NCBI RefSeq assembly: GCF_003369565.1
Contig: NZ_PIOD01000016.1
Location: 22,581-86,580, forward strand
Direction of reading: 5' to 3'
Source of the DNA: Oceanobacillus chungangensis
GTDB taxonomy: Bacteria > Bacillota > Bacilli > Bacillales > Amphibacillaceae
Length of the DNA stretch: 64,000 bases
Shown: positions 44,413-53,747 of the stretch, one piece after another
Numbering within the stretch: the first letter of the stretch is position 1
Layout of the letters: every line of letters starts with the position of its first letter
Made by a program: the position numbers and the translations under genes
The notes under the pieces: model-generated
What the model was told of the DNA's origin: nothing
Database searches by the model: none
What the model saw: only the letters and a program-made list of their open reading frames with translations

Positions 44413-45123
44413 TTAACATCTTACATATTTACGTTTAAAACCAAGCTTACCTTTATCCACTTCTTTTTGAATACTTTCATAAGCGTTTAGGATACTGCTT
44501 TTTTTCTTGCCTCGTTTAACTTCAACTGTTCCTACTTCCTTTGCTGTCTCGACCGCCTTTTCATGCAGCGGCAAATAGGAAACCCCAACAGTGTATAGAA
44601 AATTATTCATTGCCGATTTTGTCCGTTCTGGCGCATCATGAATCGTATTTTTCACTTGCTCAAGCATATTGTTAATCTTGCTTTCGGAAAATTCATGGTC
44701 TTGGCGATTGCCCAAAAGCCAGCAGTAGCAGCTCCATCCTCCTGACATTCTCAATTCATCACCGCTTGCAATCCATTTATCCGCAACGTCTTGTGCAATG
44801 CTTGACTCTGACAAAGTTACTGCAACTACATAATCGGACAGCATATAAAAATACGCTGTATCCATCCAACGGTCGAAATCCGACTCAGTCATGGCTGTTG
44901 GATCTGCAATAATACCTGCAAAGTACATTGCATCATAGTTACCTGTGGCATATAGTTCTTCCGCTAATTGTTGATTTATTTTTATTTTCTTCGCAATGGG
45001 TTTCATGGCACCTGTAGCTACGCCAAAAAGCGGCTCGACCGCACCATTTGACATGTACATTTTTTTCATTCGTTCCTTGCTAAGGGCTTCAAGCTCTTGC
45101 ATCACTGTTTCGAAATCCATCAT
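44413..45123 (-). CDS. AlkD-like DNA alkylation repair / HEAT-repeat protein
   Basis: A 236-residue helical protein of the AlkC/AlkD superfamily. Recognisable parts are GVATGAMKPIAKKIKINQQLAEELYATGNYDAMYFAGII-type residues near 33-72, and WIASGDELRMSGGWSCYCWLLGN near 116-138. AlkD enzymes remove N3/N7-alkyl purines without flipping the base. Catalytic residues of AlkD cannot be confirmed from this sequence, so a structural or non-glycosylase role is possible. GAAGGAAG precedes the start. Confidence 0.75.
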   Translation of the reverse strand: MMDFETVMQELEALSKERMKKMYMSNGAVEPLFGVATGAMKPIAKKIKINQQLAEELYATGNYDAMYFAGIIADPTAMTESDFDRWMDTAYFYMLSDYVVAVTLSESSIAQDVADKWIASGDELRMSGGWSCYCWLLGNRQDHEFSESKINNMLEQVKNTIHDAPERTKSAMNNFLYTVGVSYLPLHEKAVETAKEVGTVEVKRGKKKSSILNAYESIQKEVDKGKLGFKRKYVRC

Positions 45124-45252
45124 TTTGCACTTCCTTCAATTATTTTTTAGTAACTAACTAGTGTAGATTCTTTATCAAGTTCTTCTATATAAATAAGGTG
45201 CTAAACGCATTGCGAATTGCACCCATTTTTTCTTATGAATTTATGTAACTTC

Positions 45253-46188
45253 TCATTTATTATTCGAGTCATCCAACCCAATTCGACCGATGAATTCTTC
45301 CGCAGCACTATAGCCCTGCTGCTTCAAATACCAATTATTTGCTGCGGCCTCAATTAGGCCTGCTACATCCCGGCCTGGCTGAAGCTGAATTTCAATATGA
45401 GGAATCGGCACGCCCATGTATTCTGTATAGCTCGTTTCCAGCTCCAATTCATTGTTCAATGTATGCTTTTTCCACTCTGTTAATTCGATATCGAGCGCGA
45501 TTCTCGTTTCGTCCTGAAATGCCTTTCTTCCATACACACGCACGACATTCAGTAATCCAATACTTCTTAGCGCAAGAAACTCCTTGTTCATCTGATTATG
45601 TGTGCCAAGAACCGTTTTATGGCTAAGCTTCTTCAGGACTACCATATCATCTGCTACGAGTCGATGCCCTCTGCCGATTAATGTATGTGCCGTCTCACTC
45701 TTGCCTATTCCAGATTCACCACGAAGTAAGATTCCAATTCCGAATACATTAAGGCAAACGCCATGTACCGCTATTTCTGGTGCCAATGCTCTTGTCAAAT
45801 AAGCATCTACTTTTGCGATAAAATCGGTTGTTTCTTCTTTTGTCCGCAGCAGCGGAATTCCCTCTTCTGCACAAAATTGCTTAAGATATATTAATTCCTC
45901 CTGCCCGGTTGTAACAATAAAACATGGAGGATGATAATTAACAACATTTTTAATCCGCATTTGCCGCTCACTATGATTTAATTGATGCAAATATGTAATT
46001 TCCTTAAGACCGAGTATTTGAACACGTTCCATTGGGAAAAAGTCGAAGTAACCAATAAATTCCAGCCCAGGGCGATGTGTCCGTGAAGTCGTAATCTTCC
46101 GGTCAATCTGATCTTCTCCTGCTAATACTTCTAATGAAAACTCACGAACTAAATCCTTAACGCCTATCGATTTCAATTCTGGTAGCAC
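45253..46188 (-). CDS. hprK: Divergent HPr kinase/phosphorylase paralogue
   Basis: A 311-residue HprK-family protein with the N-terminal domain (about 8-130) and the catalytic domain. Catalytic His142, Walker A GESGIGKSE (157-165) and HRLVADD (175-181) are intact. The signature EIRGLGIINV of standard HprK reads ALRSIGLLNV (206-215), losing Glu and Arg-Gly. HprK phosphorylates Ser46 of HPr and reverses this with phosphate; the changed motif is tied to the phosphorylase side. The gene lacks the usual lgt neighbour. The start is uncertain: GTG 46188 sits almost on its SD, while TTG 46176 has better spacing. Confidence 0.85.
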   Translation of the reverse strand: MLPELKSIGVKDLVREFSLEVLAGEDQIDRKITTSRTHRPGLEFIGYFDFFPMERVQILGLKEITYLHQLNHSERQMRIKNVVNYHPPCFIVTTGQEELIYLKQFCAEEGIPLLRTKEETTDFIAKVDAYLTRALAPEIAVHGVCLNVFGIGILLRGESGIGKSETAHTLIGRGHRLVADDMVVLKKLSHKTVLGTHNQMNKEFLALRSIGLLNVVRVYGRKAFQDETRIALDIELTEWKKHTLNNELELETSYTEYMGVPIPHIEIQLQPGRDVAGLIEAAANNWYLKQQGYSAAEEFIGRIGLDDSNNK

Positions 46189-46305
46189 TTCCTTCCCAAT
46201 CTTACTGTATATATTTATTTATTATACAGTAAAAAAGATGACCTTGTGAAAAAATACACTTATTGAAAAAGAAAGATCAATAGGGAAAAAATAGAATGTT
46301 TTTCT

Positions 46306-46641
46306 TTAAACCTTTTTAACAAATTCAGATTTTAATTGCATTGCACCAAATCCATCGATTTTACAATCAATATCATGGTCTCCATCAACTAAACGAATAT
46401 TTTTTACCTTCGTTCCTACTTTTAGTGGAGTTGAACTCCCTTTTACTTTCAAGTCCTTGATTATTGTTACAGTATCACCATCATGCAACACGTTTCCATT
46501 GGCATCTTTTACAATCTTTTCATCCTCGACTACCTCTGGATCTGCTGTCCATTCATGTGCACACTCTGGACAAACGAGAAGAATTCCATCCTCATATGTA
46601 TATTCTGAATTGCAGTTAGGGCAATTTGGCAAATTAGACAT
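46306..46641 (-). CDS. PhnA/YjdM-type zinc-ribbon protein
   Basis: A 111-residue protein with an N-terminal zinc ribbon (CPNC at about 7-10, CPEC at about 24-27) and the PhnA C-terminal beta domain ([35 protein letters not shown]-like residues 45-80). Despite the family name alkylphosphonate uptake, no phosphonate role is established; it is not linked to a phn operon here. I chose ATG 46641 because GGAGG lies eight bases upstream; the longer frame to 46704 lacks an SD. Confidence 0.9.
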   Translation of the reverse strand: MSNLPNCPNCNSEYTYEDGILLVCPECAHEWTADPEVVEDEKIVKDANGNVLHDGDTVTIIKDLKVKGSSTPLKVGTKVKNIRLVDGDHDIDCKIDGFGAMQLKSEFVKKV

Positions 46642-46776
46642 TTTGAATACCTCCATTGTTATTGGAAACAGAGGGAAACATCCCCACTCTATGTTCCACT
46701 TCATAGTTTCTTACATTTAGTTCCGTCTGTGCTCTTAGTAGAAAAATCTCATCTACTAAAGAGTGCTACAAATAAT

Positions 46777-46926
46777 TTAAAATATATCAGCTAAATAAAC
46801 TTGAATCGAATCAGGCAATAATTTATAAAATAATCCTTTATATTTAATATCAAGTAATCCAGCAATGAAAATAATAACACCAATTAATAATATCATCGTT
46901 TTCTTATTCTTTTTAGAAATCATCAT
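46777..46926 (-). CDS. 49-residue single-pass membrane peptide
   Basis: From ATG 46926 the minus strand encodes 49 residues. A basic start (MMISKKNKKT) is followed by a strongly hydrophobic helix (MILLIGVIIFIAGLLDI) and a short tail ending QVYLADIF. GGGAGTG lies three bases before the first ATG and six before the second. No homologue is recognised. The charge bias and SD support a real small membrane protein, N-in by the positive-inside rule. Confidence 0.55.
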   Translation of the reverse strand: MMISKKNKKTMILLIGVIIFIAGLLDIKYKGLFYKLLPDSIQVYLADIF

Positions 46927-47261
46927 CTTCACTCCCAGCAGAAAAATAGCATTTAAATCATTAAGTTAATTATATATTGATTAATATTAAATTAATATGT
47001 TGGTTTTTATTGCACTTAATGAGACAAATCCGCTTCGGAAGGAAGCTTTCATATCTTGCATCAAAACCTCCAAAAAATCCCCATAATCTCCCTTTCTTAT
47101 TCTACTGTATGTTGTAATTTTAATATACTTTAAATGCCTACTATACTTCTTCTATCGATTGTGTATATCAAAGTACTCATTTATACTTAAACATATCTAA
47201 TGTTTTTATCCACAAATATTAATATCTGAATTATCATTTATCAAAAAAGGAGAAGACGAAA
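46927..47261. other. Intergenic region with no gene seen
   Basis: AT-rich sequence between the divergent small membrane peptide and the VOC gene; no hairpin, riboswitch or ORF with SD was recognised. Confidence 0.5.
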
Positions 47262-47633
47262 ATGAAACTTGGGGCTTTTTCTGTTAGCTTAACTGTAAAA
47301 GATATTCATACTTCAAAGTCATTTTACGAGAACCTAGGATTTGAAATCTTCGGAGGTGACATTACTCAAAATTGGCTGATAATGAAGAATGAAAATTGCA
47401 TTATTGGCTTATTCCAAGGAATGTTCGATAAGAATATCTTGACTTTTAATCCCGGATGGAATGAAAACGCAGAAAATCTCGGATCATTTACCGATATTCG
47501 CGAACTGCAAAAGCAACTAAAAACAAAAGGAATCACAATGCACGCGGAAGCAGATGAGTCTAGTGAAGGACCAGCACATTTTATCATTGAAGATCCAGAT
47601 GGTAATCAAATTCTTGTAGATCAACACGTATAA
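47262..47633 (+). CDS. VOC-family (glyoxalase-like) protein
   Basis: A 123-residue two-module VOC protein. It starts GAFSVSLTVKDIHTSKSFYENLGFEIFGG and ends HFIIEDPDGNQILVDQHV. The usual metal-binding Glu of the last strand is replaced by Val (NQILVDQ), and the first His position is Ser, so a classical metal site is doubtful. AAAGGAG precedes the ATG. Substrate unknown. Monocistronic with a terminator. Confidence 0.85.
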   Translation: MKLGAFSVSLTVKDIHTSKSFYENLGFEIFGGDITQNWLIMKNENCIIGLFQGMFDKNILTFNPGWNENAENLGSFTDIRELQKQLKTKGITMHAEADESSEGPAHFIIEDPDGNQILVDQHV

Positions 47634-47691
47634 TTGGGTGGAATTTCATGTGTCATTTATGAAAATACATCAAAATCGGTTTATAAAAATA

Positions 47692-47741
47692 ATATAGTGC
47701 CTTACCCATACTAACCTAGAATTTTGGTAAGGCACTATAAT
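47692..47741 (+). terminator. Terminator of the VOC gene
   Basis: ATAGTGCCTTACC pairs perfectly with GGTAAGGCACTAT around a 19-base loop. Confidence 0.8.
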
Positions 47742-47841
47742 GATTTATCTGTTAGATTTTCTCAGTAGCACTCATTAGTTTTTCTCCTTAACAATTGCTT
47801 GTATTCACTATTAAGAAAGATTGATTTTGCATATCCTCAGC

Positions 47842-48708
47842 TTAATTCTCCCCAGATATTTCAATCAAACTAACCTGACTTTGATTTAAAAAGCGAATCG
47901 GCGCTATACTTGTACCGATGCCACTATCAATATAAAGAAACTTGTCTTCACCAAATGCATATGTTCCTTTATCCTTTTCAGGGAAAAACCCTTGATCCGG
48001 TGCCACTAAAGCACCAATAAACGGAAGTCTTACTTGGCCACCGTGAGTATGTCCACTAAGAATTAAGTCCGCCGGGACATCCTCGTATTTATCCAGGATG
48101 CTTGGCGAATGGGAAAGCAATATCGTATAGCTTTCTTGATTTACATTTTCAAATGCAAGATTTAGATTCTCGTGATTCGTCGAAACATCGTCAATTCCCA
48201 CTAAATTAAATGTTGCATTTCCTACCGTAATTTCAGTATTTCTGTTGTTTAATATCGTTACATTTCTATGTTCAAGTCCTTCTACTAACGCCCCGGCAAA
48301 ATGATTTCCCCACTCATGATTACCAGAGACAAAAAATACATGCGGATGGAGTGCTGTTATTCGCTCGACAAGAGAGAAAACACCATGCAAATCATCTGTA
48401 TCCCTATCGATCAAATCACCCGTCAGCACAATAATATCAGCATTTGCTTGTATCACAGTGTCGATCAGCGCTTCATTATCTTCTCCAAAAACTTTATTAT
48501 GTAAATCACTAAGCTGTAGAATGGTTATTTTAGTATCGATTGGAATTTTACTGCTTTGAAACTGCATTCGATTTATCTTAAAAATATTCGTATCCACGTA
48601 TGCTTTCGTTAACAATCCGATGATACATAAAATCCCAAATAAGTACATAAACCTCTTCTTCCCAAAATGGATCGCCTTCTTTTTCTGTTGGTTTAATTTA
48701 ATTGACAC
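47842..48708 (-). CDS. Membrane-anchored metallophosphoesterase (YkuE-like)
   Basis: A 288-residue protein with one N-terminal membrane helix (about 20-40) and an external calcineurin-like phosphoesterase domain. Metal-site motifs in order are SDLHN (about 67-71), GDLIDRD, GNHEWGNH, LLSHSP and SGHTHGGQ. Related bacillar proteins act on lipid-linked or cell-surface phosphoesters; YkuE is a Tat substrate but no twin-Arg motif is seen here. The substrate is unknown. Confidence 0.9.
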   Translation of the reverse strand: MSIKLNQQKKKAIHFGKKRFMYLFGILCIIGLLTKAYVDTNIFKINRMQFQSSKIPIDTKITILQLSDLHNKVFGEDNEALIDTVIQANADIIVLTGDLIDRDTDDLHGVFSLVERITALHPHVFFVSGNHEWGNHFAGALVEGLEHRNVTILNNRNTEITVGNATFNLVGIDDVSTNHENLNLAFENVNQESYTILLSHSPSILDKYEDVPADLILSGHTHGGQVRLPFIGALVAPDQGFFPEKDKGTYAFGEDKFLYIDSGIGTSIAPIRFLNQSQVSLIEISGEN

Positions 48709-49112
48709 GAAACCTTCATCCCCTCAAAAGTATTCTTTACCTTTTATTATATATTACATTAAGAAAGACTTGCCCTGTAATTGCTGTCAAGTAAGACGAT
48801 TGATTGTATTTTTTCAGTAACGTTATATCACGTAAGATCGCAGGATACAATCGTACATATCATCATAAATCATGGAATTGAATAAAGATTATATGTAGGA
48901 AGATGAACGGCGTGATGACCTTATGAAAAGCATTAACAAAACTCGGTGGAGAACTTAAGAGGTTCACACCGAGTTTTGCTTTATATGAGAAGTAAGTGGT
49001 GGCAGACATAATAACAGTGCTTCTGTGGCATTTTTTTGAGACAGTAATGTAATAAATTTAATATTTAGATAAACGTAGTATTATGATAGGATATTCAAAA
49101 GGGGGATTTTCA
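48709..49112. other. Intergenic region with an isolated hairpin
   Basis: Divergent region between the phosphoesterase gene and putP. It contains the terminator-like hairpin at 48938-48978 but no ORF above a few codons. A small transcript ending at that hairpin is possible. Confidence 0.35.
48938..48978 (+). terminator. Terminator-like hairpin without a gene in front
   Basis: AAAACTCGGTG pairs with CACCGAGTTTT and TGCTTT follows. No plus-strand gene precedes it; it may end an sRNA or a putP leader. Confidence 0.65.
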
Positions 49113-50594
49113 ATGTCCGATGAAATGTATCAATTATTAGCAATTATTATTTACATGGCTGCAATGGTCTTTATCGGTTGGTATGCATTTAAACGTACTG
49201 CGAGCCTGACAGACTATATGCTTGGCGGACGTTCTCTGGGTCCAGCGGTTACAGCTTTAAGTGCTGGAGCTGCAGACATGTCGGGATGGTTGCTTATGGG
49301 TCTTCCAGGTGCAATCTATTTGAGCGGCCTAGTTGAAGTCTGGATGGCTATCGGTTTAACGGTCGGTGCCTATTTGAACTATGTACTCGTTGCACCACGA
49401 CTTCGCGTCTATACGCAAGTATCCAATGATTCCATAACAATTCCGAGTTACCTAGAAAATCGTTTGAAGGACAAGTCACGTCTTTTACGTATTGTCTCAG
49501 GAATTATTATCCTAATCTTCTTTACTTTCTACGTATCTTCCGGAATGGTTGCAGGTGGTAAGTTCTTCCTCAGCTCATTCGGATTAAACTATCATGTTGG
49601 TCTATTGATTGTATCAGCTGTCGTTATTTTCTATACTTTATTTGGTGGATTTTTAGCCGTGAGCTATACAGATGTTATTCAAGGCATTATTATGTTTTTC
49701 GCACTTCTGCTCGTACCGATTGTCGGTGTATTTCTTACTGGTGGCCTCTCAGAAACAGCAGTGAGCATTCGGGAAGTTAATCCTCAACTATTAAACTTCA
49801 TTTCTGGCGGTTCCTTGCTCGGGATTATATCCGCAGTGACATGGGGACTTGGCTATTTCGGTCAACCGCATATTATTGTCCGCTTCATGGCAATTGGCTC
49901 GGTTAAGGAAGTGAAAAAAGCACGTCGCATCGGAATAGGCTGGATGTTCCTTAGCCTATTTGGCGCTGTCTCAACAGCACTTGTCGGCATTGCTTATTAT
50001 CAGCAGAATAACGCCAAACTCGTAGACGAGGAAACCGTTTTTATAGTATTAGGGCAGATTATTTTCCACCCCTTTATTGCGGGAATAATGCTTGCAGCTG
50101 TACTTGCAGCTGTCATGAGTACGATTTCCTCCCAGCTAATTGTAACATCATCCGCCCTTATTGAAGATATATATAAAGCGGTCGTTAAGTCAGATGCATC
50201 TGACAAACGATATGTATTTTTAGGCAGAATGGCGGTACTTATTATCTCCATTATTGCGATTGTACTTGCTTGGCCAAATGATGAGTCGATTTTGAAAATC
50301 GTATCCTTCTCGTGGGCAGGATTCGGCGCTGCATTTGGTCCAATCATCTTACTTTCCCTTTACTGGCGAAAAATAACAGCTAAAGGTGCCCTCTGGGGAA
50401 TGTTAACAGGTGCGATCACCGTTATGATTTGGGGTAACGTGAAAATATTAACGGATACACTCTATGAAATTGTCCCTGGCTTCATTATGTGTTGGATTGT
50501 TACGTACATGGTAAGTTTAGCGACATATAAACGAAATGACGAAATTGAAAAAGAATTTACGGAAGCACTTGAAATACTAAAAGGAGAAAGTTAG
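49113..50594 (+). CDS. putP: Sodium/proline symporter PutP
   Basis: A 493-residue SSS-family transporter with thirteen predicted helices. PutP hallmarks are DYMLGGRSLGPAVTALSAGAADMSGWLLMGLPGAIYLSG (about 30-68), IPSYLENRLKD and WGLGYFGQPHIIVRFMA. It couples Na+ to proline uptake, for nutrition or as osmoprotectant (OpuE-like role). ATG 49113 has AAGGGGGA six bases upstream. No putA/putB genes are adjacent, which favours the osmotic role (inference). Confidence 0.95.
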   Translation: MSDEMYQLLAIIIYMAAMVFIGWYAFKRTASLTDYMLGGRSLGPAVTALSAGAADMSGWLLMGLPGAIYLSGLVEVWMAIGLTVGAYLNYVLVAPRLRVYTQVSNDSITIPSYLENRLKDKSRLLRIVSGIIILIFFTFYVSSGMVAGGKFFLSSFGLNYHVGLLIVSAVVIFYTLFGGFLAVSYTDVIQGIIMFFALLLVPIVGVFLTGGLSETAVSIREVNPQLLNFISGGSLLGIISAVTWGLGYFGQPHIIVRFMAIGSVKEVKKARRIGIGWMFLSLFGAVSTALVGIAYYQQNNAKLVDEETVFIVLGQIIFHPFIAGIMLAAVLAAVMSTISSQLIVTSSALIEDIYKAVVKSDASDKRYVFLGRMAVLIISIIAIVLAWPNDESILKIVSFSWAGFGAAFGPIILLSLYWRKITAKGALWGMLTGAITVMIWGNVKILTDTLYEIVPGFIMCWIVTYMVSLATYKRNDEIEKEFTEALEILKGES

Positions 50595-50645
50595 TTAAAA
50601 AGCCTGCGTTGAATATCTAACAGATTCGATTCTGAAGCACAAAAA

Positions 50646-50686
50646 AACACTCACAAATATGAATGTACCAATAGTTGTGAGTGTTT
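50646..50686. terminator. Bidirectional terminator between putP and the dicarboxylate symporter gene
   Basis: AACACTCACAA pairs with TTGTGAGTGTT, with A's and T's on the flanks. Confidence 0.85.
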
Positions 50687-50699
50687 CCCATATAACATT

Positions 50700-51965
50700 T
50701 TATACAGCTTGTCCGGTTATTTCCTCTTCTTCAACTGGAGGGTTTAATTGACCTTCCCATTTAGCAACTACAAGTGCTGCAATTGAGTTCCCGACCACGT
50801 TAACCGCGGTACGTCCCATGTCAAGAATACGGTCGATACCAGCAATAAACGCTAATCCTTCGGCAGGTAATCCAATCGTACTAAATGTAGCTAGTAACAC
50901 TACAAAGGATACACCTGGTACTCCAGCCATTCCTTTAGATGTAACCATCAAAACTAACATTAATGTAATTTGTTGCCAAATGCTTAGTTCTATACCAAAC
51001 ATTTGTGCAATAAATAATGATGCAATTGCTTGATATAATACAGACCCATCCAGGTTAAAGGAGTAACCCGTTGGAATTACGAAAGAAGCAATGTGCTTCG
51101 GACTCCCTGCTTGCTCCATTTTATCCATAATTCTCGGAAGTACTGTTTCCGAACTTGCTGTTGAAAATGCCAAAATTAACTCTTCTTTAATCAGCTTTAA
51201 TATTTTAAAAATATTTACCCCAACAATTTTGGCCATTAAACCCAGCACGACAATAACAAAGAAAATCATCGTTCCATATACGGTGAGGGCTAGTTTGCCT
51301 AATGGAATCAGTGATGTGAAACCATACTTAGAAATCGTTACACCAATTAAGGCAAATACACCAATTGGTGCATACTTCATAAATAGGTTTGTAACATAGA
51401 ACATGGCATTTGCCATTCCTTCGAAGAACCGCAGTACTGGTTTTCCTTTTTCTCCAATTGCTGCGATTCCAAGTCCCAATACAACAGCAAAGAAAATGAT
51501 CGCTAGCATATCGCCTTCAACCATTGCCTGTACTGGATTTGTAGGTACAATATGCAATAGGGTATCCGCTATCGTCTTGCCTTCTTGCTCTTCTGATGTT
51601 TCTACATAGCCTGAAATGTCACCTTGCTCTAGGCTTTCCATATTTAGTCCAGCACCAGGCTGGAATACATTACCGGCAATTAGGCCAACGCCGATTGCAA
51701 CCAATGTCATACTGATGAAATAAGTTAGGGATTTACCACCTAACTTACCAACAGATTTCAAATCACCAACACCAGCAATTGCAACGATAATAGTAGATAA
51801 TACAATTGGAACAACAATCATTTTAATTAAACGGATAAACAGATCGCCGAATGGTTGTAAAACACTTTGCGCCGTTTCACTTCCGTAGAAAATACCACCG
51901 ACAATAATACCTAAAATAAGACCAATAAAAATTTGATTAGCTAAACTTAATTTAAATCTTTTCAT
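50700..51965 (-). CDS. Dicarboxylate/amino acid:cation symporter (GltT/GltP, DAACS family)
   Basis: A 421-residue transporter with eight helices and two re-entrant loops. Conserved parts are the serine-rich loop AFSTASSETVLPRIMDKME, the FVIPTGYSFNLDGSVLY Na+/substrate motif and SKGMAGVPGVSFVVLLAT with DRILDMGRTAVNVVGN. It imports glutamate, aspartate or C4-dicarboxylates. ATG 51965 is preferred to the TTG just before it. A c-di-AMP riboswitch and terminator lie in its leader, suggesting repression when c-di-AMP is high, in step with K+ and turgor control. Confidence 0.94.
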   Translation of the reverse strand: MKRFKLSLANQIFIGLILGIIVGGIFYGSETAQSVLQPFGDLFIRLIKMIVVPIVLSTIIVAIAGVGDLKSVGKLGGKSLTYFISMTLVAIGVGLIAGNVFQPGAGLNMESLEQGDISGYVETSEEQEGKTIADTLLHIVPTNPVQAMVEGDMLAIIFFAVVLGLGIAAIGEKGKPVLRFFEGMANAMFYVTNLFMKYAPIGVFALIGVTISKYGFTSLIPLGKLALTVYGTMIFFVIVVLGLMAKIVGVNIFKILKLIKEELILAFSTASSETVLPRIMDKMEQAGSPKHIASFVIPTGYSFNLDGSVLYQAIASLFIAQMFGIELSIWQQITLMLVLMVTSKGMAGVPGVSFVVLLATFSTIGLPAEGLAFIAGIDRILDMGRTAVNVVGNSIAALVVAKWEGQLNPPVEEEEITGQAV

Positions 51966-52052
51966 CAATTACCCTACCTTCTTGTTGTTATATAAGTGTG
52001 CCTAGGCAAGGGAAACAAAGGTGTTTTGAATAAAAAACGAGAATTGACCAAT

Positions 52053-52074
52053 AAAAAAAGACACGGGTTGTGTC
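52053..52074 (-). terminator. Leader terminator between the c-di-AMP riboswitch and the symporter gene
   Basis: On the minus strand GACAC AACCC GTGTC is followed by seven T's. It lies about 40 bases after the aptamer. Confidence 0.7.
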
Positions 52075-52111
52075 AATTCACATTATATCATCATATTCTT
52101 TTGTTTCCTTT

Positions 52112-52245
52112 AAACGCTGACGAGGTTAGCTTTCGGGTTTGGACTACGGAAACAGTAAGCCCATCCATAAGTAGGATTCACCCCATGCGGAAATTCCGCC
52201 GTAAATATTGGGTCCCCCGTTCTAATAATAAGATTAAGCGAAGTT
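52112..52245 (-). promoter_or_regulatory. c-di-AMP (ydaO/yuaA) riboswitch
   Basis: The minus strand shows CGCTTAATC, then AGAACGGGGGACCCAA, GGCGGAATTTCCGC, GGGGTGAATCC, a second half with GGGCTTAC...CCGTAGTCC, and the closing AACCCGAAAGCTAACCTCGT and CAGCG. These are the conserved blocks of the ydaO class, which turns genes off when c-di-AMP binds. The gene downstream is the DAACS symporter. Confidence 0.88.
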
Positions 52246-52394
52246 TACATTAAATGCTCTTTGATTATACTATGAAATTATTATTTTTGTAAATAGTAGA
52301 TATTGCCATTGCCTTGAAGGAATCTGGCAAGTAAACAGTAATAAATTTCTTTAACTCTACATCAGGTTACCTCATCAGTTGAATAATAAACAAA

Positions 52395-52428
52395 ATGACT
52401 ATCGAATTAAGAATAACCCGATAGTCAT
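52395..52428 (-). terminator. Terminator of the marR-MFS operon
   Basis: ATGACTATCG pairs with CGATAGTCAT around a 14-base loop; TTTTG follows on the minus strand. Confidence 0.75.
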
Positions 52429-52497
52429 GTATTTTGCGATGGTAAAGATAGCGATCACCCTTACACATATGAAATACTAATTTGTACTAGCTAAATT

Positions 52498-53694
52498 TTA
52501 GAACCCTCTAGATTTCTTTCTCGCAGCAGCCTTTTTGCCATGTACAATATAGTAGACAAAGATGCAAACAAAGACAATCGCTGCCATACCTACATATAAT
52601 CCGCGGAATCCGATTAATGGCAGAATAAATCCTAGCAGAAATGGACCTATCCCTATTCCAAAATCAAAGAAAACAAAATAGGTTGATGTTGCTAAGCCGA
52701 TTCGATGTCTTGGAGCCTCGTTAATTGCAACCGTTTGAGCACTTGATTGAAACGTACCGAAACCAATCCCAATAATTGCACCAGAGATAAGCAAAATAAT
52801 TCCAACACTTGCCTGACTAAGAAGGAACATGCCAATTCCAAACAGCAAGAGCGACGGATAGATAACAGCATTTTCCCCCATTCTGTCAAACCATTGGCCA
52901 GTAAATGGTCTAGAGAGCAGAAGAAATACTGCGTACGTAACAAAGAAGAAGCTCGCTGCATCGACTAAGTTTATTTCTACTGCATAAGCACTAAAGAAGG
53001 ATAGAATACTGGAATAGGAAAATCCGAGTATAGCAACAAGAATACCAATCCCAATCGTAGTTCTTTCAAAGTAATCACCTAGATGGAAACCACTTTTCTC
53101 ATTACTCGTACTCGGTATAAACTCTGTTTTTGGAACACGTAAAAAAAGCGTTGCAATTAAAGCAACCACTGAAAAAACAGTAGTAGTAATAAAGATCATA
53201 TTATTATCAAAGTTTTGGCTAATATATAATCCTAAGAAGGGACCAACTGCCATAGCTAGATTCGTACTTGTCGCAAAATATCCCATACCTTCTCCACGTC
53301 TTACATCTGGTATGATATCCGCAACAATCGTCCCCGTTGCTGTTGTACTAATTCCAAAAGCAAAACCATGAATAAAACGAATGATGAGTAACAGCGCCAA
53401 GTTATTTACCGGAAAATAAAATAACATCATCACTAAGAACAAAATCAAACCGAAAAGCAGTAATTTCTTTTTACCCACCTTTTCGATTGCATTCCCAGCA
53501 ATCGGCCGTACTAGCACCGCTCCAAGTACAAAAATACTCGATGCAAGACCCGCTTGACTTTGTGATGCATGGAATTTCTCAATCGAGTAAACGGCTAATG
53601 TTACTATTAATATATAAAATGATATAAAAAGTAAAAAATTTGAAGTAGAGACCATGATAAAGTCTTTGGTCCATAATTTAGGCTTATGTTTCAT
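52498..53694 (-). CDS. MFS transporter (drug-efflux-like)
   Basis: A 398-residue major facilitator with twelve predicted helices. The loop 2-3 motif reads GNAIEKVGKKKLLLFG, and loop 8-9 has GQWFDRMGENAVIYPSLLLFG. The sequence resembles YfcJ/YhhS-type and multidrug exporters, but the substrate is not set. AGAGGAAAAA precedes the ATG. It lies 53 bases after a MarR-family gene on the same strand and shares its operator, so it is probably derepressed by a MarR ligand. Confidence 0.88.
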   Translation of the reverse strand: MKHKPKLWTKDFIMVSTSNFLLFISFYILIVTLAVYSIEKFHASQSQAGLASSIFVLGAVLVRPIAGNAIEKVGKKKLLLFGLILFLVMMLFYFPVNNLALLLIIRFIHGFAFGISTTATGTIVADIIPDVRRGEGMGYFATSTNLAMAVGPFLGLYISQNFDNNMIFITTTVFSVVALIATLFLRVPKTEFIPSTSNEKSGFHLGDYFERTTIGIGILVAILGFSYSSILSFFSAYAVEINLVDAASFFFVTYAVFLLLSRPFTGQWFDRMGENAVIYPSLLLFGIGMFLLSQASVGIILLISGAIIGIGFGTFQSSAQTVAINEAPRHRIGLATSTYFVFFDFGIGIGPFLLGFILPLIGFRGLYVGMAAIVFVCIFVYYIVHGKKAAARKKSRGF

Positions 53695-53747
53695 TTTTCC
53701 TCTCCCTATTAAAATAAATAATTCTATTTAAACATATGTGCAACTAA

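Noticed and set aside
51996-52253. 85-codon open frame on the plus strand
   Set aside because: It runs antisense through the c-di-AMP riboswitch and its terminator and has no family match or SD.
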